Source of the DNA: Bacteroidota bacterium
Lineage (GTDB): Bacteria; Bacteroidota; Bacteroidia; 2-12-FULL-35-15
Assembly: GCA_947469885.1 (NCBI GenBank)
Contig: CANIQT010000013.1
Coordinates: 77,604 to 115,502, forward strand
Reading direction: 5' to 3'
DNA: 37,899 bases
A program made the position numbers and the translations under genes. Below, piece after piece: positions 22,388-31,964 of this stretch (within the stretch, counting starts at the first letter, position 1; each line of letters starts with the position of its first letter). The notes below the pieces were generated by a model. That model saw only the letters and a program-made list of their open reading frames with translations. It searched no databases and was not told where the DNA came from.

Positions 22388-24385
22388 ATGAACAATTTTG
22401 AAGCGTTAGGGCTTAACGATTTTATCGTTAAAGCTGTAACAGAATTGGGTTTTGAAACCCCAACACCTATTCAGGAAAAAGTAATCCCTGAATTATTAAA
22501 AGGTAATACCGACCTTGTGGCTTTGGCCCAAACAGGTACCGGAAAAACAGCTGCCTTTGGGTTGCCGCTTATCCAGATGATTGATTTTAATTCGCGCGAT
22601 ACACAGGCATTGATTATGTGTCCTACACGTGAGTTATGTATGCAGATTACAAGAGATTTGCAAAGTTTCACCAAGTATATAAAAGATGCCAACATTGTGG
22701 CGGTATATGGTGGAGCAAGTATTGACACACAAAGCAGAGAGATTAAAAGAGGTGCACAAATAGTTGTGGCCACTCCAGGACGTATGAACGACATGATTGA
22801 CCGCAGACGTGTAAACCTTAGCAGTGTTCGTTTTGCTGTGTTGGATGAAGCAGATGAAATGCTGAATATGGGATTCAAAGAAGATTTGGATACTATTCTT
22901 TCGCAAACACCTGAAGAAAAAAACACTTGGTTGTTTTCTGCAACTATGCCTGATGAAGTACTTCGTATTTCTAAAAACTATATGACCAGTCCGGTGGAAA
23001 TAACTGCAGGTACTAAGAACGCAGGGAATGTAAATATTGACCACGTTTATTATATTGTTCATGCACGAGATAAATATCCGGCATTGAAACGTATTGCAGA
23101 TTCGAATCCTGATATTTTTGCAATTGTATTTTGCAGAACAAAAATTGAAACACAGGAGATAGCTGATAAATTAATAAAAGACGGATATAATGCTGATGCA
23201 TTGCATGGAGATTTATCACAATCGCAACGCGACCATGTGATGAAACGTTACAGAAGCCGTTCTCTTCAAATGCTTGTTGCTACTGATGTTGCAGCCAGAG
23301 GAATTGATGTGCAGGATGTAACTCACGTTATTAATTACACATTGCCTGATGAGATAGAAAATTATACTCACCGAAGTGGTCGTACTGCACGTGCGGGAAA
23401 GACAGGTGTTTCCATTGCTATCATCAACATGAAAGAGATTGGAAAAATAAGAATCATCGAACGTATTATTAAAAAGAAATTTACGGAAGGTAAAGTACCA
23501 ACTGGTTTTGAAGCGTGTGAAAAACAACTTTTTAGTTTGGTGAAAAAGATACATGATGTGGAAGTGAATGAAAAAGCAATTGAAGGTTATATGCCTAAAA
23601 TTTATGATGAGTTGAAAGACATGAGCAAGGAAGAAATCATCAAACGTTTTGTTTCTACTGAATTTAATCGTTTCCTTGAATATTACAGAAATGCACCTGA
23701 CCTTAATGCTAGTAGTTCGAGAGACAGAGAGCGTTCTTTTGCAGCTGCTCCTGGCATCACTAAATTATTTATCAATCTTGGTGAATTGGATAGTTTGGAT
23801 TCAGGTTCAATGAAAGAATATATTTCTGAAGTTTCAGGAGTTGATATTGCTTCGATTGTAAACATTGAAGTAAAAAGCAGTTTCTCCTTTATTGAAGTAA
23901 AAACAGAAGCAGCCGAAATTATACAAGGAACATTTAAAAATGCACGTTACAATAATCGAAGTGTAAGAATTGAATCTCGCGGTGCATCAGCTGCTAGTGG
24001 TGGAGAAAGAAGTGGAGGAAGAAGTGGAGAGCGCGGAGGATATGCAGGAAAACGTCCGTACGGAGGTGGCGGAGGCAACAGCTATGGCGAAAAAAGAAGC
24101 TATGGTAATCGTTCTGACAGAGGAGAAAGAGGTGGCGATAGAGGTGAGCGCGGAGGAGACAGAGGAGGTTATTCAAAACCACAAAGCGATAACGGAAGAG
24201 GATACAGTGAGCGTAAAAGTTATGGAGATAATAATTCATCAGGAGAACGCAAAACGTATAGCGACCGCTCAGAAAGAAGCTCAGAAAGAAGTTATTCGAA
24301 ACCATCAAACTCTGATTCATCAACAGGAGGAGGAGAAAGAAAGAGTAATTTTACGAGAGAGAAAAGACCGAGGAAAAAGTTTTAG
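22388..24385 (+). CDS. deaD: DEAD-box ATP-dependent RNA helicase, DeaD/CsdA type
   Basis: The 665-residue protein has all helicase motifs: Q motif (TPTPIQE, 24-30), I (AQTGTGKT, 47-54), Ia (PTREL, 79-83), II (DEAD, 153-156), III (SAT, 184-186), V (ATDVAARGID, 298-307) and VI (HRSGRTARAG, 328-337). Residues about 457-529 form a DbpA-like RNA-binding domain (GITKLFINLGELDSLDSG). The last 135 residues are a Gly/Arg/Ser-rich disordered tail (RGERGGDRGGYS). Such proteins unwind rRNA and mRNA during ribosome assembly and cold adaptation. It has its own promoter, a long leader and a terminator, so it is monocistronic. Confidence 0.95.
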   Translation: MNNFEALGLNDFIVKAVTELGFETPTPIQEKVIPELLKGNTDLVALAQTGTGKTAAFGLPLIQMIDFNSRDTQALIMCPTRELCMQITRDLQSFTKYIKDANIVAVYGGASIDTQSREIKRGAQIVVATPGRMNDMIDRRRVNLSSVRFAVLDEADEMLNMGFKEDLDTILSQTPEEKNTWLFSATMPDEVLRISKNYMTSPVEITAGTKNAGNVNIDHVYYIVHARDKYPALKRIADSNPDIFAIVFCRTKIETQEIADKLIKDGYNADALHGDLSQSQRDHVMKRYRSRSLQMLVATDVAARGIDVQDVTHVINYTLPDEIENYTHRSGRTARAGKTGVSIAIINMKEIGKIRIIERIIKKKFTEGKVPTGFEACEKQLFSLVKKIHDVEVNEKAIEGYMPKIYDELKDMSKEEIIKRFVSTEFNRFLEYYRNAPDLNASSSRDRERSFAAAPGITKLFINLGELDSLDSGSMKEYISEVSGVDIASIVNIEVKSSFSFIEVKTEAAEIIQGTFKNARYNNRSVRIESRGASAASGGERSGGRSGERGGYAGKRPYGGGGGNSYGEKRSYGNRSDRGERGGDRGERGGDRGGYSKPQSDNGRGYSERKSYGDNNSSGERKTYSDRSERSSERSYSKPSNSDSSTGGGERKSNFTREKRPRKKF

Positions 24386-24431
24386 GCTTACGAATTACGA
24401 ATAGATACGAATCGTTACTAATAAAAAAGGA

Positions 24432-24461
24432 GAGCTTTCCATGTTGGAAGGCTCTTTTTTT
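24432..24461 (+). terminator. Intrinsic terminator of deaD
   Basis: GAGCTTTCCA pairs with TGGAAGGCTC around a short loop, followed by a run of seven T. It is 46 nt beyond the stop codon. Confidence 0.9.
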
Positions 24462-24560
24462 ATTTTGCCTTCCTTTTTTATTTTTGGTCAATGATAATTA
24501 TTGTAAAATATTTAAAGTTCGTGCAACTAAAAATGTTATTTTTACGTCTATTAAAGTAAC

Positions 24561-27500
24561 ATGACTAAACTAATGTCCCGATTTCTGTTTACCTTTATTC
24601 TTCTTGTGAAGTTGAATACAATATTTGCACAGGGAGAAGCCAACTGGTGGTATTTTGGAATAAATGCAGGTTTGCATTTCACTCCAGCTCCAGCAAGTGT
24701 AAGTGGTGGTATGGTAAATACTACAGAAGGAGTGGCAAGCATTTCGGATGCTGCTGGTAATCTTTTGTTTTATACCGATGGTGTTACTGTTTACAATTCA
24801 CTTCACGCTGTAATGACAAATGGAAGTGGTCTTTTCGGGGACGGGTCTTCGACACAATCAGCCATTATAGTTCAACAACCAGGGAGTACTTCCCTCTATT
24901 ATATTTTTACGGTAGCCTTACCCGGTGCAGCAGCAGGTTATTCTTATTCGATTGTTGATATGAGTATGAGTGGAGGACTGGGAGCAGTTACAGCCGTAAA
25001 AAATGTTCTGATTTATTCTCCTTCTACAGAAAAAATATGCGCAATAAGACATTGTAACAATGTTGATGTTTGGATTGTAACGCATTTCTACGGGAGCGAT
25101 GAGTACCGTTCTTTTCTTCTTACTTCGGCTGGCTTAAATACAACCTCTGTATCGAGCAATGCGGGAACTGCAATTACAGGAAACACACAGGCAATAGGTT
25201 ATTTACATGCTTCTTATATAGGAGATAAATTATGTTGTGTAATGCGTTACACCGCAGCAGGAAGTCCGGCAAGTGATGTTGAATTGCTTGATTTTAATAA
25301 TTCGACTGGAGTGGTTTCGAATGGTCAGAATTTAGGAGGGGGGTACAGTCATGGTTATGGGTGTGAGTTTTCGGTTGACGGAAGATTTCTTTATACGAAT
25401 TGTGATTACAAAGTTTATCAGTATGATTTATGTGCAGGAAACATTGGTCAAATAGTTGCATCTCAAACGCAGGTTGGAACTTCGGCTACCATGTGGATAG
25501 GGTCGTTGCAAACGGGACCGGATGGAAAAATATATATGGCAGGATTTTCGGCAACAACACTTGGTGTTATTAATAATCCTACGGTGGGCGGAATGGGATG
25601 TAACTATGTGGACAACCAGGTTCCTCTTTTAAATACAAGTAATGCAGGGCTTCCAAGTTTTGTAAATTATTATCAGCCGCCTGTACCACCTGTAATAACT
25701 GCATTGATGAGTTGCAGTGTTGGAGATTTTAGTTATCCTACCCCTTGCAGTGGAAGTGGTACTGTTGCACAATCCGCAACCTGGGATTTTGGGGATGCCG
25801 CAAGCGGAGCAGCTAATACCTCTACCCTCCAGGCACCTTCGCATACTTTTTCAGGAATTGGAACTTATACTGTTCAATTGATTCTGGATTATGGTTGCGT
25901 TATTGATACTGTTTCAACCACAGTAAATGTTACCACAGCAATGACCGTAACCGTTAATTCACCATCTATATGTGTTGGACAAACAGCGACTTTGACGGCT
26001 ATTGGTGGTGCAACATCCTATACATGGAGTGCAGGAGCAACAGTGACAGGAATTAATACTGCTGATGTGTCACCTGTAGTAACCACCAGTTATACAGTAA
26101 CAGTTACTTCGGGAACATGTACCGGCACTGCACTGGCAACGGTAACAGTGGGTGCATCGTTATCTATTAATGTAACAAATGATTCGATATGTCCTGGACA
26201 AACAGCAACACTAACAGCAAATGGCGGGACCAGTTATACGTGGAGTGCAGGTGCAACAGCAACAGGAGTAAATACAGCAGATGCGAGCCCTGCCACTACA
26301 ACAACATATACAGTTACAGGAACTTCGGCAGGGTGCAGCGGGACAGCAATAGCCACGGTTACTGTAAATTCTGTTCCAATTATATTAGTCAATTCACCAT
26401 CCAGTTGCCCTGGAGTTATCAACACACTTACTGCAACAGGAGGAACTAATTATACTTGGAGTGCAGGTGCAACATCAACAGGCGTAAATACGGCAGAGGT
26501 GAGCCCTGTTACTACAACAACTTATACCGTAACAGGCACAACAGGAGGATGTTCTGCTACGGCTGTTTCAACGGTGACCATAGGAGGAAGTTTGACAGTA
26601 ACAGTTACTAATGATTCTATATGTTCGGGACAAACTGCCACACTTACTGCAAGTGGTGGAACTTCCTACACCTGGAGTGCAGGAGCAACAACAACAGGAA
26701 TAAATATGGCAGATGCCAGCCCAGTAACTACCACAACATATACCGTAACCGGAACTTCGGCAGGATGCAGCGGAACAGCAGTAGGAACTGTATTTGTAAA
26801 TTCGTTACCAACAATAACAGTCAATTCGCCTTCTATTTGTGCAGGTGATGTTGCAACACTTACTGCATCAGGTGCAACAACTTATACATGGAGTGCAGGT
26901 GCAACAGCAATTGGACTAAATACTGCAGGGGCAAGTCCTGCCAATACTACAACCTATACTGTGACGGGTTCAAATATTGGCTGTTCTGCAACTGCAATTT
27001 CAACTGTAACTGTAAATCCTATTCCTGTTATTACTGTTAATTCGCCAACAATATGCGGAGGAACAACAGCTACACTCACAGCCAACGGAGGCGCTACTTA
27101 TAGCTGGAGTGCAGGGGCTACTTCGACCGGTATAAACACGGCAGGGGTGAACCCAGCTAATACAACTACCTATACCGTAACAGGAACAACACTTGGATGC
27201 TCAGGTACTGCTGTGTCAACGGTTACAATGGGAGCGAATATTATTTTAACAACAATTGGTGATACTATATGTTCAGGAAATGTAGCAACGATAACAGTTT
27301 CAGGAGCCACTAATTATGTATGGACTCCAACAGCGATAGTATCAGGAGCGGATACAGCAACAGTTTCTCCGAATGTAACCACCACTTATACCGTAACTGG
27401 CAGCTCAGGAGGATGCAGCGGAACAGCTACGGCAACTGTTACTGTGTATGCTACTCCCGTAGCGAGTTTTACTGCACCGCTTACTAGCAGTGAATTTGAA

Positions 27501-27986
27501 CCACAAATAAATTTTATCAATCATTCAATTGATGCAACTAATTACAACTGGAATTTCGGTGATTATAGTAATTCTACCACTAATACCAGTACGCTGGAAA
27601 ACCCCACACATAACTATTCACAGCCCGGGGATTATTGCATTATGTTAATTGCGAGCAATAATAATTGTGTGGACACTTCTCAACAATGTATTGCGATTAT
27701 TCCGGAATTTACTTTCTATTTCCCTAATTCCTTTACTCCAGACGAAGATGGTATTAATGATGAGTTTTGCGGAGAAGGAAGAAATATTTTATCGTACGAA
27801 ATGTTTATCTATAATCGCTGGGGAGAACTGGTTTTCTACTCTGATGATATTAATAAACGATGGAATGGTGCATTAAAGGGAAGTGGTGAAGTGGTGCAGC
27901 AAGATGTTTATGTTTGTGTTTTTGATATTACAGATATTGGAAAGAATAAACATAATTACATTGGAAATGTGACCTTAGTTAAATAA
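24561..27986 (+). CDS. Large T9SS type B cargo protein with Ig-like and PKD repeats
   Basis: The 1141-residue protein has a signal peptide (MTKLMSRFLFTFILLVKLNT, cleaved near FAQ). About 25-370 is a propeller-like domain beginning NWWYFGINAGLHF. Next comes a PKD domain (about 385-455, SATWDFGDAASG), then at least seven near-identical Ig-like repeats of about 75-80 residues (ICPGQTATLTANGGTSYTWS, TTYTVTG...GCSGTA). A second PKD (YNWNFGDYSNS) and the type B sorting domain (NSFTPDEDGINDEF, YNRWGELVFYSDD) end the chain. It should be exported and displayed; the repeats form a stalk. It matches the C-terminal fragment at 1-378. No conventional -7 box is obvious; TATTTTTA before the ATG is one base off. 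Confidence 0.9.
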   Translation: MTKLMSRFLFTFILLVKLNTIFAQGEANWWYFGINAGLHFTPAPASVSGGMVNTTEGVASISDAAGNLLFYTDGVTVYNSLHAVMTNGSGLFGDGSSTQSAIIVQQPGSTSLYYIFTVALPGAAAGYSYSIVDMSMSGGLGAVTAVKNVLIYSPSTEKICAIRHCNNVDVWIVTHFYGSDEYRSFLLTSAGLNTTSVSSNAGTAITGNTQAIGYLHASYIGDKLCCVMRYTAAGSPASDVELLDFNNSTGVVSNGQNLGGGYSHGYGCEFSVDGRFLYTNCDYKVYQYDLCAGNIGQIVASQTQVGTSATMWIGSLQTGPDGKIYMAGFSATTLGVINNPTVGGMGCNYVDNQVPLLNTSNAGLPSFVNYYQPPVPPVITALMSCSVGDFSYPTPCSGSGTVAQSATWDFGDAASGAANTSTLQAPSHTFSGIGTYTVQLILDYGCVIDTVSTTVNVTTAMTVTVNSPSICVGQTATLTAIGGATSYTWSAGATVTGINTADVSPVVTTSYTVTVTSGTCTGTALATVTVGASLSINVTNDSICPGQTATLTANGGTSYTWSAGATATGVNTADASPATTTTYTVTGTSAGCSGTAIATVTVNSVPIILVNSPSSCPGVINTLTATGGTNYTWSAGATSTGVNTAEVSPVTTTTYTVTGTTGGCSATAVSTVTIGGSLTVTVTNDSICSGQTATLTASGGTSYTWSAGATTTGINMADASPVTTTTYTVTGTSAGCSGTAVGTVFVNSLPTITVNSPSICAGDVATLTASGATTYTWSAGATAIGLNTAGASPANTTTYTVTGSNIGCSATAISTVTVNPIPVITVNSPTICGGTTATLTANGGATYSWSAGATSTGINTAGVNPANTTTYTVTGTTLGCSGTAVSTVTMGANIILTTIGDTICSGNVATITVSGATNYVWTPTAIVSGADTATVSPNVTTTYTVTGSSGGCSGTATATVTVYATPVASFTAPLTSSEFEPQINFINHSIDATNYNWNFGDYSNSTTNTSTLENPTHNYSQPGDYCIMLIASNNNCVDTSQQCIAIIPEFTFYFPNSFTPDEDGINDEFCGEGRNILSYEMFIYNRWGELVFYSDDINKRWNGALKGSGEVVQQDVYVCVFDITDIGKNKHNYIGNVTLVK

Positions 27987-28010
27987 TTTATTTCCATTTA
28001 TCGGAAATAA

Positions 28011-28049
28011 AAAACTCCTTCAGAAAATAATTCCGAAGGAGTTTTTTTT
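28011..28049. terminator. Bidirectional terminator between convergent genes
   Basis: ACTCCTTC (28014-28021) pairs with GAAGGAGT (28035-28042), flanked by A-run and T-run. It ends both the T9SS gene and the SPFH gene. Confidence 0.9.
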
Positions 28050-28063
28050 AACCAATTCATCTT

Positions 28064-29026
28064 CTATTTTTTGCCTCCCTCTCTGCCACCATTTGTATCC
28101 CTTGGCTTCATCAGGTTATTCATTGCCATCATTTCCTGCATGGTGCGTTGCATATTGTCGCTGGAACCATCGAGAAAAATAACATTTCCATTTCCATATT
28201 CTGCAAAGTTTTTTATGGCTTCTGTCCACATTGAGAATAAAATAACCGATGTATCTAGATTGGCTTGCTCCATTTCTTTTGCCGCCTGGCTCATTCCCTT
28301 GGCGACTTCTTCGCGGAATAACGCAACACCTTGTCCACGCAACTGAGCAGCCAATCGCTCTGCTTCGGCAGCAATTTTAATTGCATTACCATCTGCTTCG
28401 GCAGCTTTTGTTTTAGTAATTAATAATGCTTGCCCTTCGTTTTCAGCAGCGGCTTTCAGGTTACTTGATGCAACCACCTTGGCCATTGATTTGATAATTT
28501 CTTCATCAAATGTAATATCATTTAATTGTAAATCTATAAGGTGATAGCCCCATGTTTCAAGGGTTTGGTCAATCTGCCCCTTCACATCCTCTACAATTTC
28601 TTTACGCAATGATAGAACTTCCGATTGTTTTTTGGTCGCCACAAAACCTCTGATAGTACCTTCAATAGTACGAACCAATGCCTGCATTAAATTTCTATCA
28701 TCAATAAATTTAAAAGCAACATTTTTAATACTTTCTTCGTTAGTATTAATTACTGCATAAAGCAACATGGCTTTGAAATACACATTTGCCTGGTCAACAG
28801 TTATAGCCTGAAACTCCAACTCTACCGAACGATTTTGAATGGAAATTCTTTTATAAATAGTTTCAATGAAAGGGATTTTCATGTTTAATCCCGGTCCCAT
28901 TATTCTTCGATATTTACCGAAAACTGTAACCACACCAATTGAACCTTGAGTGACTGTTACAAAAGAAAGAAATATTAATAGGACGATTAATCCTATGATT
29001 ACGATTGGAAATACAGGTAGTACCAT
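28064..29026 (-). CDS. SPFH/band 7 (stomatin/slipin-like) membrane protein
   Basis: The 320-residue protein has one N-terminal membrane helix (about 5-27) and an SPFH domain from about 27 to 200 (GSIGVVTVFGKYRRIMGPGL, VELEFQAITVDQANVYFKA, ATKKQSEVLSLRKEIVEDVK, DIQLNDI-like LIDLQLNDITF). A coiled-coil helix follows (KAAAENEGQALLITKTKAAEADG). Proteins of this type form oligomeric rings that organise membrane domains and often work with NfeD or FtsH; neither neighbour is present here. The tail is Met/Asn-rich and probably disordered. Its minus-strand -7 box lies at 29052-29059. Confidence 0.88.
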   Translation of the reverse strand: MVLPVFPIVIIGLIVLLIFLSFVTVTQGSIGVVTVFGKYRRIMGPGLNMKIPFIETIYKRISIQNRSVELEFQAITVDQANVYFKAMLLYAVINTNEESIKNVAFKFIDDRNLMQALVRTIEGTIRGFVATKKQSEVLSLRKEIVEDVKGQIDQTLETWGYHLIDLQLNDITFDEEIIKSMAKVVASSNLKAAAENEGQALLITKTKAAEADGNAIKIAAEAERLAAQLRGQGVALFREEVAKGMSQAAKEMEQANLDTSVILFSMWTEAIKNFAEYGNGNVIFLDGSSDNMQRTMQEMMAMNNLMKPRDTNGGREGGKK

Positions 29027-29051
29027 GACTATGAGATTAAAATTATTTTTG

Positions 29052-29059
29052 CAAATGTA
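29052..29059 (-). promoter_or_regulatory. -7 element for the SPFH gene
   Basis: On the minus strand the sequence reads TACATTTG, 25 nt before the ATG. No TTG lies at the ideal distance. Confidence 0.5.
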
Positions 29060-29143
29060 TTATAAATAAAAGAGCGAAATGAAGTATTTGCTTTATATAT
29101 TTCTAAAAAAAAATTATTGCATTCTATATATTAATGTTTTGAT

Positions 29144-29151
29144 TATCTTTG
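29144..29151 (+). promoter_or_regulatory. -7 element for tRNA-Arg and probably the TPP riboswitch transcript
   Basis: TATCTTTG matches TAnnTTTG and ends 19 nt before the tRNA. A TTG at 29117-29119 is 24 nt upstream, a little far. No second TAnnTTTG is present between it and the riboswitch. Confidence 0.65.
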
Positions 29152-29170
29152 CACCGCTTTAGAGCAAAAT

Positions 29171-29244
29171 GGTTGCGTAGCTCAACTGAATAGAGCGTCT
29201 GACTACGGATCAGAAGGCTAGGGGTTTGAATCCCTTCGCGACCA
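29171..29244 (+). tRNA. tRNA-Arg (anticodon ACG)
   Basis: The 74-nt sequence folds as a standard cloverleaf: acceptor GGTTGCG with CGCGACC (one G-T pair), D arm GCTC/GAGC, anticodon arm TCTGA-CTACGGA-TCAGA, T arm AGGGG-TTTGAAT-CCCTT, and discriminator A. The anticodon ACG, read as ICG after deamination, serves CGN arginine codons. CCA is not encoded. The 3' end is only 10 nt from a TPP riboswitch. Confidence 0.96.
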
Positions 29245-29253
29245 CATCAAATA

Positions 29254-29380
29254 AAGGGGTGCTTTTATTAATTAGGAATTAATAAATAATAAATGCTGAG
29301 ATTATACCCAATAGATAAATTTTTCCAACCAAATTTATTTATGCACCTGATCAGGATAATGCCTGCGTAGGGAAGGTAAG
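29254..29380 (+). promoter_or_regulatory. TPP (thiamine pyrophosphate) riboswitch
   Basis: The THI-box signature is clear: GGGGTGC (29256-29262), GCTGAGA then TATACCC (29295-29309), ACCTGATCAGGATAATGCC (29345-29363) and GCGTAGGGAA (29365-29374). The P3 region between GGGGTGC and CTGAGA is AT-rich, about 30 nt. A 29379-29427 hairpin follows (AGTTAAA with TTTAACT, inner ATAGC with GCTAT) without a T-run, so control may be at translation. Family knowledge: TPP binding switches the gene off. The controlled gene is the TonB receptor at 29442. Confidence 0.93.
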
Positions 29381-29441
29381 TTAAATGAATGATAGCTGTT
29401 TACTCCTTTATGGCTATGGGTTTAACTAATAAACTAATCGA

Positions 29442-31907
29442 ATGAAACTGATTAAAAAAATTGTTATTGCAATGCTGATTGCATTGCCATTAGTGGCATT
29501 TCCGCAATATATTATTACCGGAAGAGTTAAAATAAATAATTCCAATGATGTAATAGAAGGCGCAACTGTAAGAATCGGTACTACTTATATAGCAGCTTTA
29601 ACCAAATCGGATGGAAGTTTTGAATTTAAAAATTTAGCTAAGGGGTCCTATATTCTTTATGCGTCTTATTTAGGATTTCAAACTTCCAACGACACTATTT
29701 CTCTGGAGAAAAACACTTTTGTAGAAATTGAACTGATTGAAAACACTGTGTTAATAGATGAAGTGGTGGTTACATCTACACGCGTGGATGATAAGTCGGC
29801 TATGGCTTACAGCAATATTACCAAAGAACAGATTGCAGAACAGAACCTTGGACAAGATTTGCCTTACCTGTTAAATCAACAGACATCAGTGGTAACTACT
29901 TCGGATGCAGGAGCAGGAGTAGGATATACTGGTATTCGCATTCGCGGTTCGGATGCTAGCCGGGTAAATGTTACTATTAATGGTATTCCGGTGAATGATG
30001 CCGAATCGCAAGGAACCTACTGGGTAGATTTGCCAGACATTGCATCGAGTATTGATAATATTCAGATACAGAGGGGAGTTGGAACATCTTCCAATGGTGC
30101 GGGTGCATTTGGGGGAAGCTTGAATATTCAAACTACTAAACTAAATGCCAAGCCATACGGAGAATTTAATTCTTCTTACGGTTCGTTCAATACCTTTAAA
30201 AATACCATAAATGCAGGTACCGGATTAATTAATGATAAATTTGTTTTTGATGCACGTTTATCAAAAATAAATTCAGATGGATTTATAGACAGAGCTACTT
30301 CTGATTTGAAATCGTATTATTTGTCGGGAGCTTATTACGGTAAAAAAACAATCATAAAGTTTATTACCTTTTCAGGATTTGAAGAAACGTATCAGGCATG
30401 GAATGGTGTACCTGAATCGCGCCTCATTGGTGAAGTTCATGGAATGAATGATTATATCAACAGAAATTATCTGGATGCTGAAGATGCTGATAATTTATTG
30501 AATTCGGACAGCAGGACATACAATATGTTTACTTACAAAAACCAAGTGGACCACTATAAACAGGATTATTATCAGCTTCATTTTTCACATGAATTTAACC
30601 GAAACTGGAATGCTAATATCGCATTACATTACACAAAAGGAAAAGGATACTATGAAGAATACAGGAAGGGGGATGCCTTTGGCAGCTACGGTTTGGACAA
30701 TGCTATTATTGGTACAGATACAATTACCAATACCAATCTTGTAAGAAGAAAATGGCTGGACAATGATTTTTACGGAACCACTTTTTCGTTGAACTATAAC
30801 AACAACCAGCAGTTTTCGGCAACACTGGGTGGTGCTTGGAATCAATATAGGGGGCTTCATTTTGGAGAAATAATATGGGCGCAATATGCAAGTAACGGAG
30901 TGCTTCACACTAATTATTATTGCGATACTGCTAACAAAACTGATTTTAATATGTTTGTAAAAGCAAATTATAAAGTGGGCGAAAGCATTAATTTTTTTGC
31001 TGATTTGCAATATCGAACTGTTGATTATTCCTTTTTGGGATATGACAGTGATTTGAAAAATGTGCAGCAAGGTGCTTCTCTTGGTTTCTTTAACCCTAAA
31101 CTTGGAGTAAATTACACTATTAATAACAAATCTGCAGTTTACGCATCTTACAGCATTGGAAACAAAGAACCGGGTAGGGATGATTATACGCTTAGCACCC
31201 CAGAAAGCAGACCCAAGGCGGAAAAGCTAAGAGATATTGAAATGGGTTATAAATATAAAGGCCAAAATTTGATGTGGGGTGTGAATTTTTATGCAATGAA
31301 ATACAACAATCAACTAGTGCTAACCGGTAAGGTAAATGATGTGGGTGCATACACCAGAACCAATGTGGAAGACAGTTACCGACAGGGTGTAGAAGGAGAG
31401 TTAGGAATTAAAATTTTTAAACAACTAACCTGGAATGCGAATGCAACATTGAGTCAAAACAAAGTAGAGCGGTTTGAAGAATATATGGATGAATATGATG
31501 ATATGTTTAATATCATTGGACAAAGACATAATACCTATACCACTACTGATATTGCATTTTCTCCGAACTTTGTAGCGGGTAGTACCTTTACTTATGAGCC
31601 AATAAAGAACCTGAAATTAAATTTCATTAGTAAGTATGTGGGGCAACAATATTTCGATAATACTTCTGATGAATCGAGAAAACTGAATGCTTATTTGGTA
31701 AATGATTTCAGGATTAATTATTCCATTAAAACAAAACTGATTCGTGAGATTGGTTTTGTTGTTGCAATAAATAATTTATTCAGTGAAAAATATGAATCGA
31801 ACGGATATTCCTATTCTTATGTTTATGACGGAAAGCCAGTCACAGAAAATTTTTATTTCCCTCAGGCAGGGATTAATTTTATGGGAGGATTGGTGTTGAA
31901 ATTCTAA
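29442..31907 (+). CDS. TonB-dependent outer-membrane receptor, probably for thiamine or a related compound
   Basis: The 821-residue protein has a signal peptide (MKLIKKIVIAMLIALPLVAF), a CarboxypepD-regulatory-like domain (about 24-105, YIITGRVKINNSNDVIEGAT), a plug domain (about 108-230: VVVTSTRVDDKSAMAYSNIT, GIRIRGSDASRVNVTINGIP, SIDNIQIQRGVGTSSNGAG) and a beta barrel ending in a terminal Phe (GLVLKF). It would import its ligand across the outer membrane using TonB energy. The substrate assignment comes from the TPP riboswitch directly upstream, and is inference. No inner-membrane thiamine transporter gene lies in the window. The next gene has its own promoter. Confidence 0.9.
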   Translation: MKLIKKIVIAMLIALPLVAFPQYIITGRVKINNSNDVIEGATVRIGTTYIAALTKSDGSFEFKNLAKGSYILYASYLGFQTSNDTISLEKNTFVEIELIENTVLIDEVVVTSTRVDDKSAMAYSNITKEQIAEQNLGQDLPYLLNQQTSVVTTSDAGAGVGYTGIRIRGSDASRVNVTINGIPVNDAESQGTYWVDLPDIASSIDNIQIQRGVGTSSNGAGAFGGSLNIQTTKLNAKPYGEFNSSYGSFNTFKNTINAGTGLINDKFVFDARLSKINSDGFIDRATSDLKSYYLSGAYYGKKTIIKFITFSGFEETYQAWNGVPESRLIGEVHGMNDYINRNYLDAEDADNLLNSDSRTYNMFTYKNQVDHYKQDYYQLHFSHEFNRNWNANIALHYTKGKGYYEEYRKGDAFGSYGLDNAIIGTDTITNTNLVRRKWLDNDFYGTTFSLNYNNNQQFSATLGGAWNQYRGLHFGEIIWAQYASNGVLHTNYYCDTANKTDFNMFVKANYKVGESINFFADLQYRTVDYSFLGYDSDLKNVQQGASLGFFNPKLGVNYTINNKSAVYASYSIGNKEPGRDDYTLSTPESRPKAEKLRDIEMGYKYKGQNLMWGVNFYAMKYNNQLVLTGKVNDVGAYTRTNVEDSYRQGVEGELGIKIFKQLTWNANATLSQNKVERFEEYMDEYDDMFNIIGQRHNTYTTTDIAFSPNFVAGSTFTYEPIKNLKLNFISKYVGQQYFDNTSDESRKLNAYLVNDFRINYSIKTKLIREIGFVVAINNLFSEKYESNGYSYSYVYDGKPVTENFYFPQAGINFMGGLVLKF

Positions 31908-31947
31908 CTATTAAAATGTAGATGAATCATCATCGTTCAAACTTTCG

Positions 31948-31955
31948 TACCTTTG
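31948..31955 (+). promoter_or_regulatory. -7 element very close to the next ATG
   Basis: TACCTTTG ends 9 nt before the ATG at 31965. The expected start site would give a leader of only about 0-4 nt. Confidence 0.6.
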
Positions 31956-31964
31956 TAATTCAAG

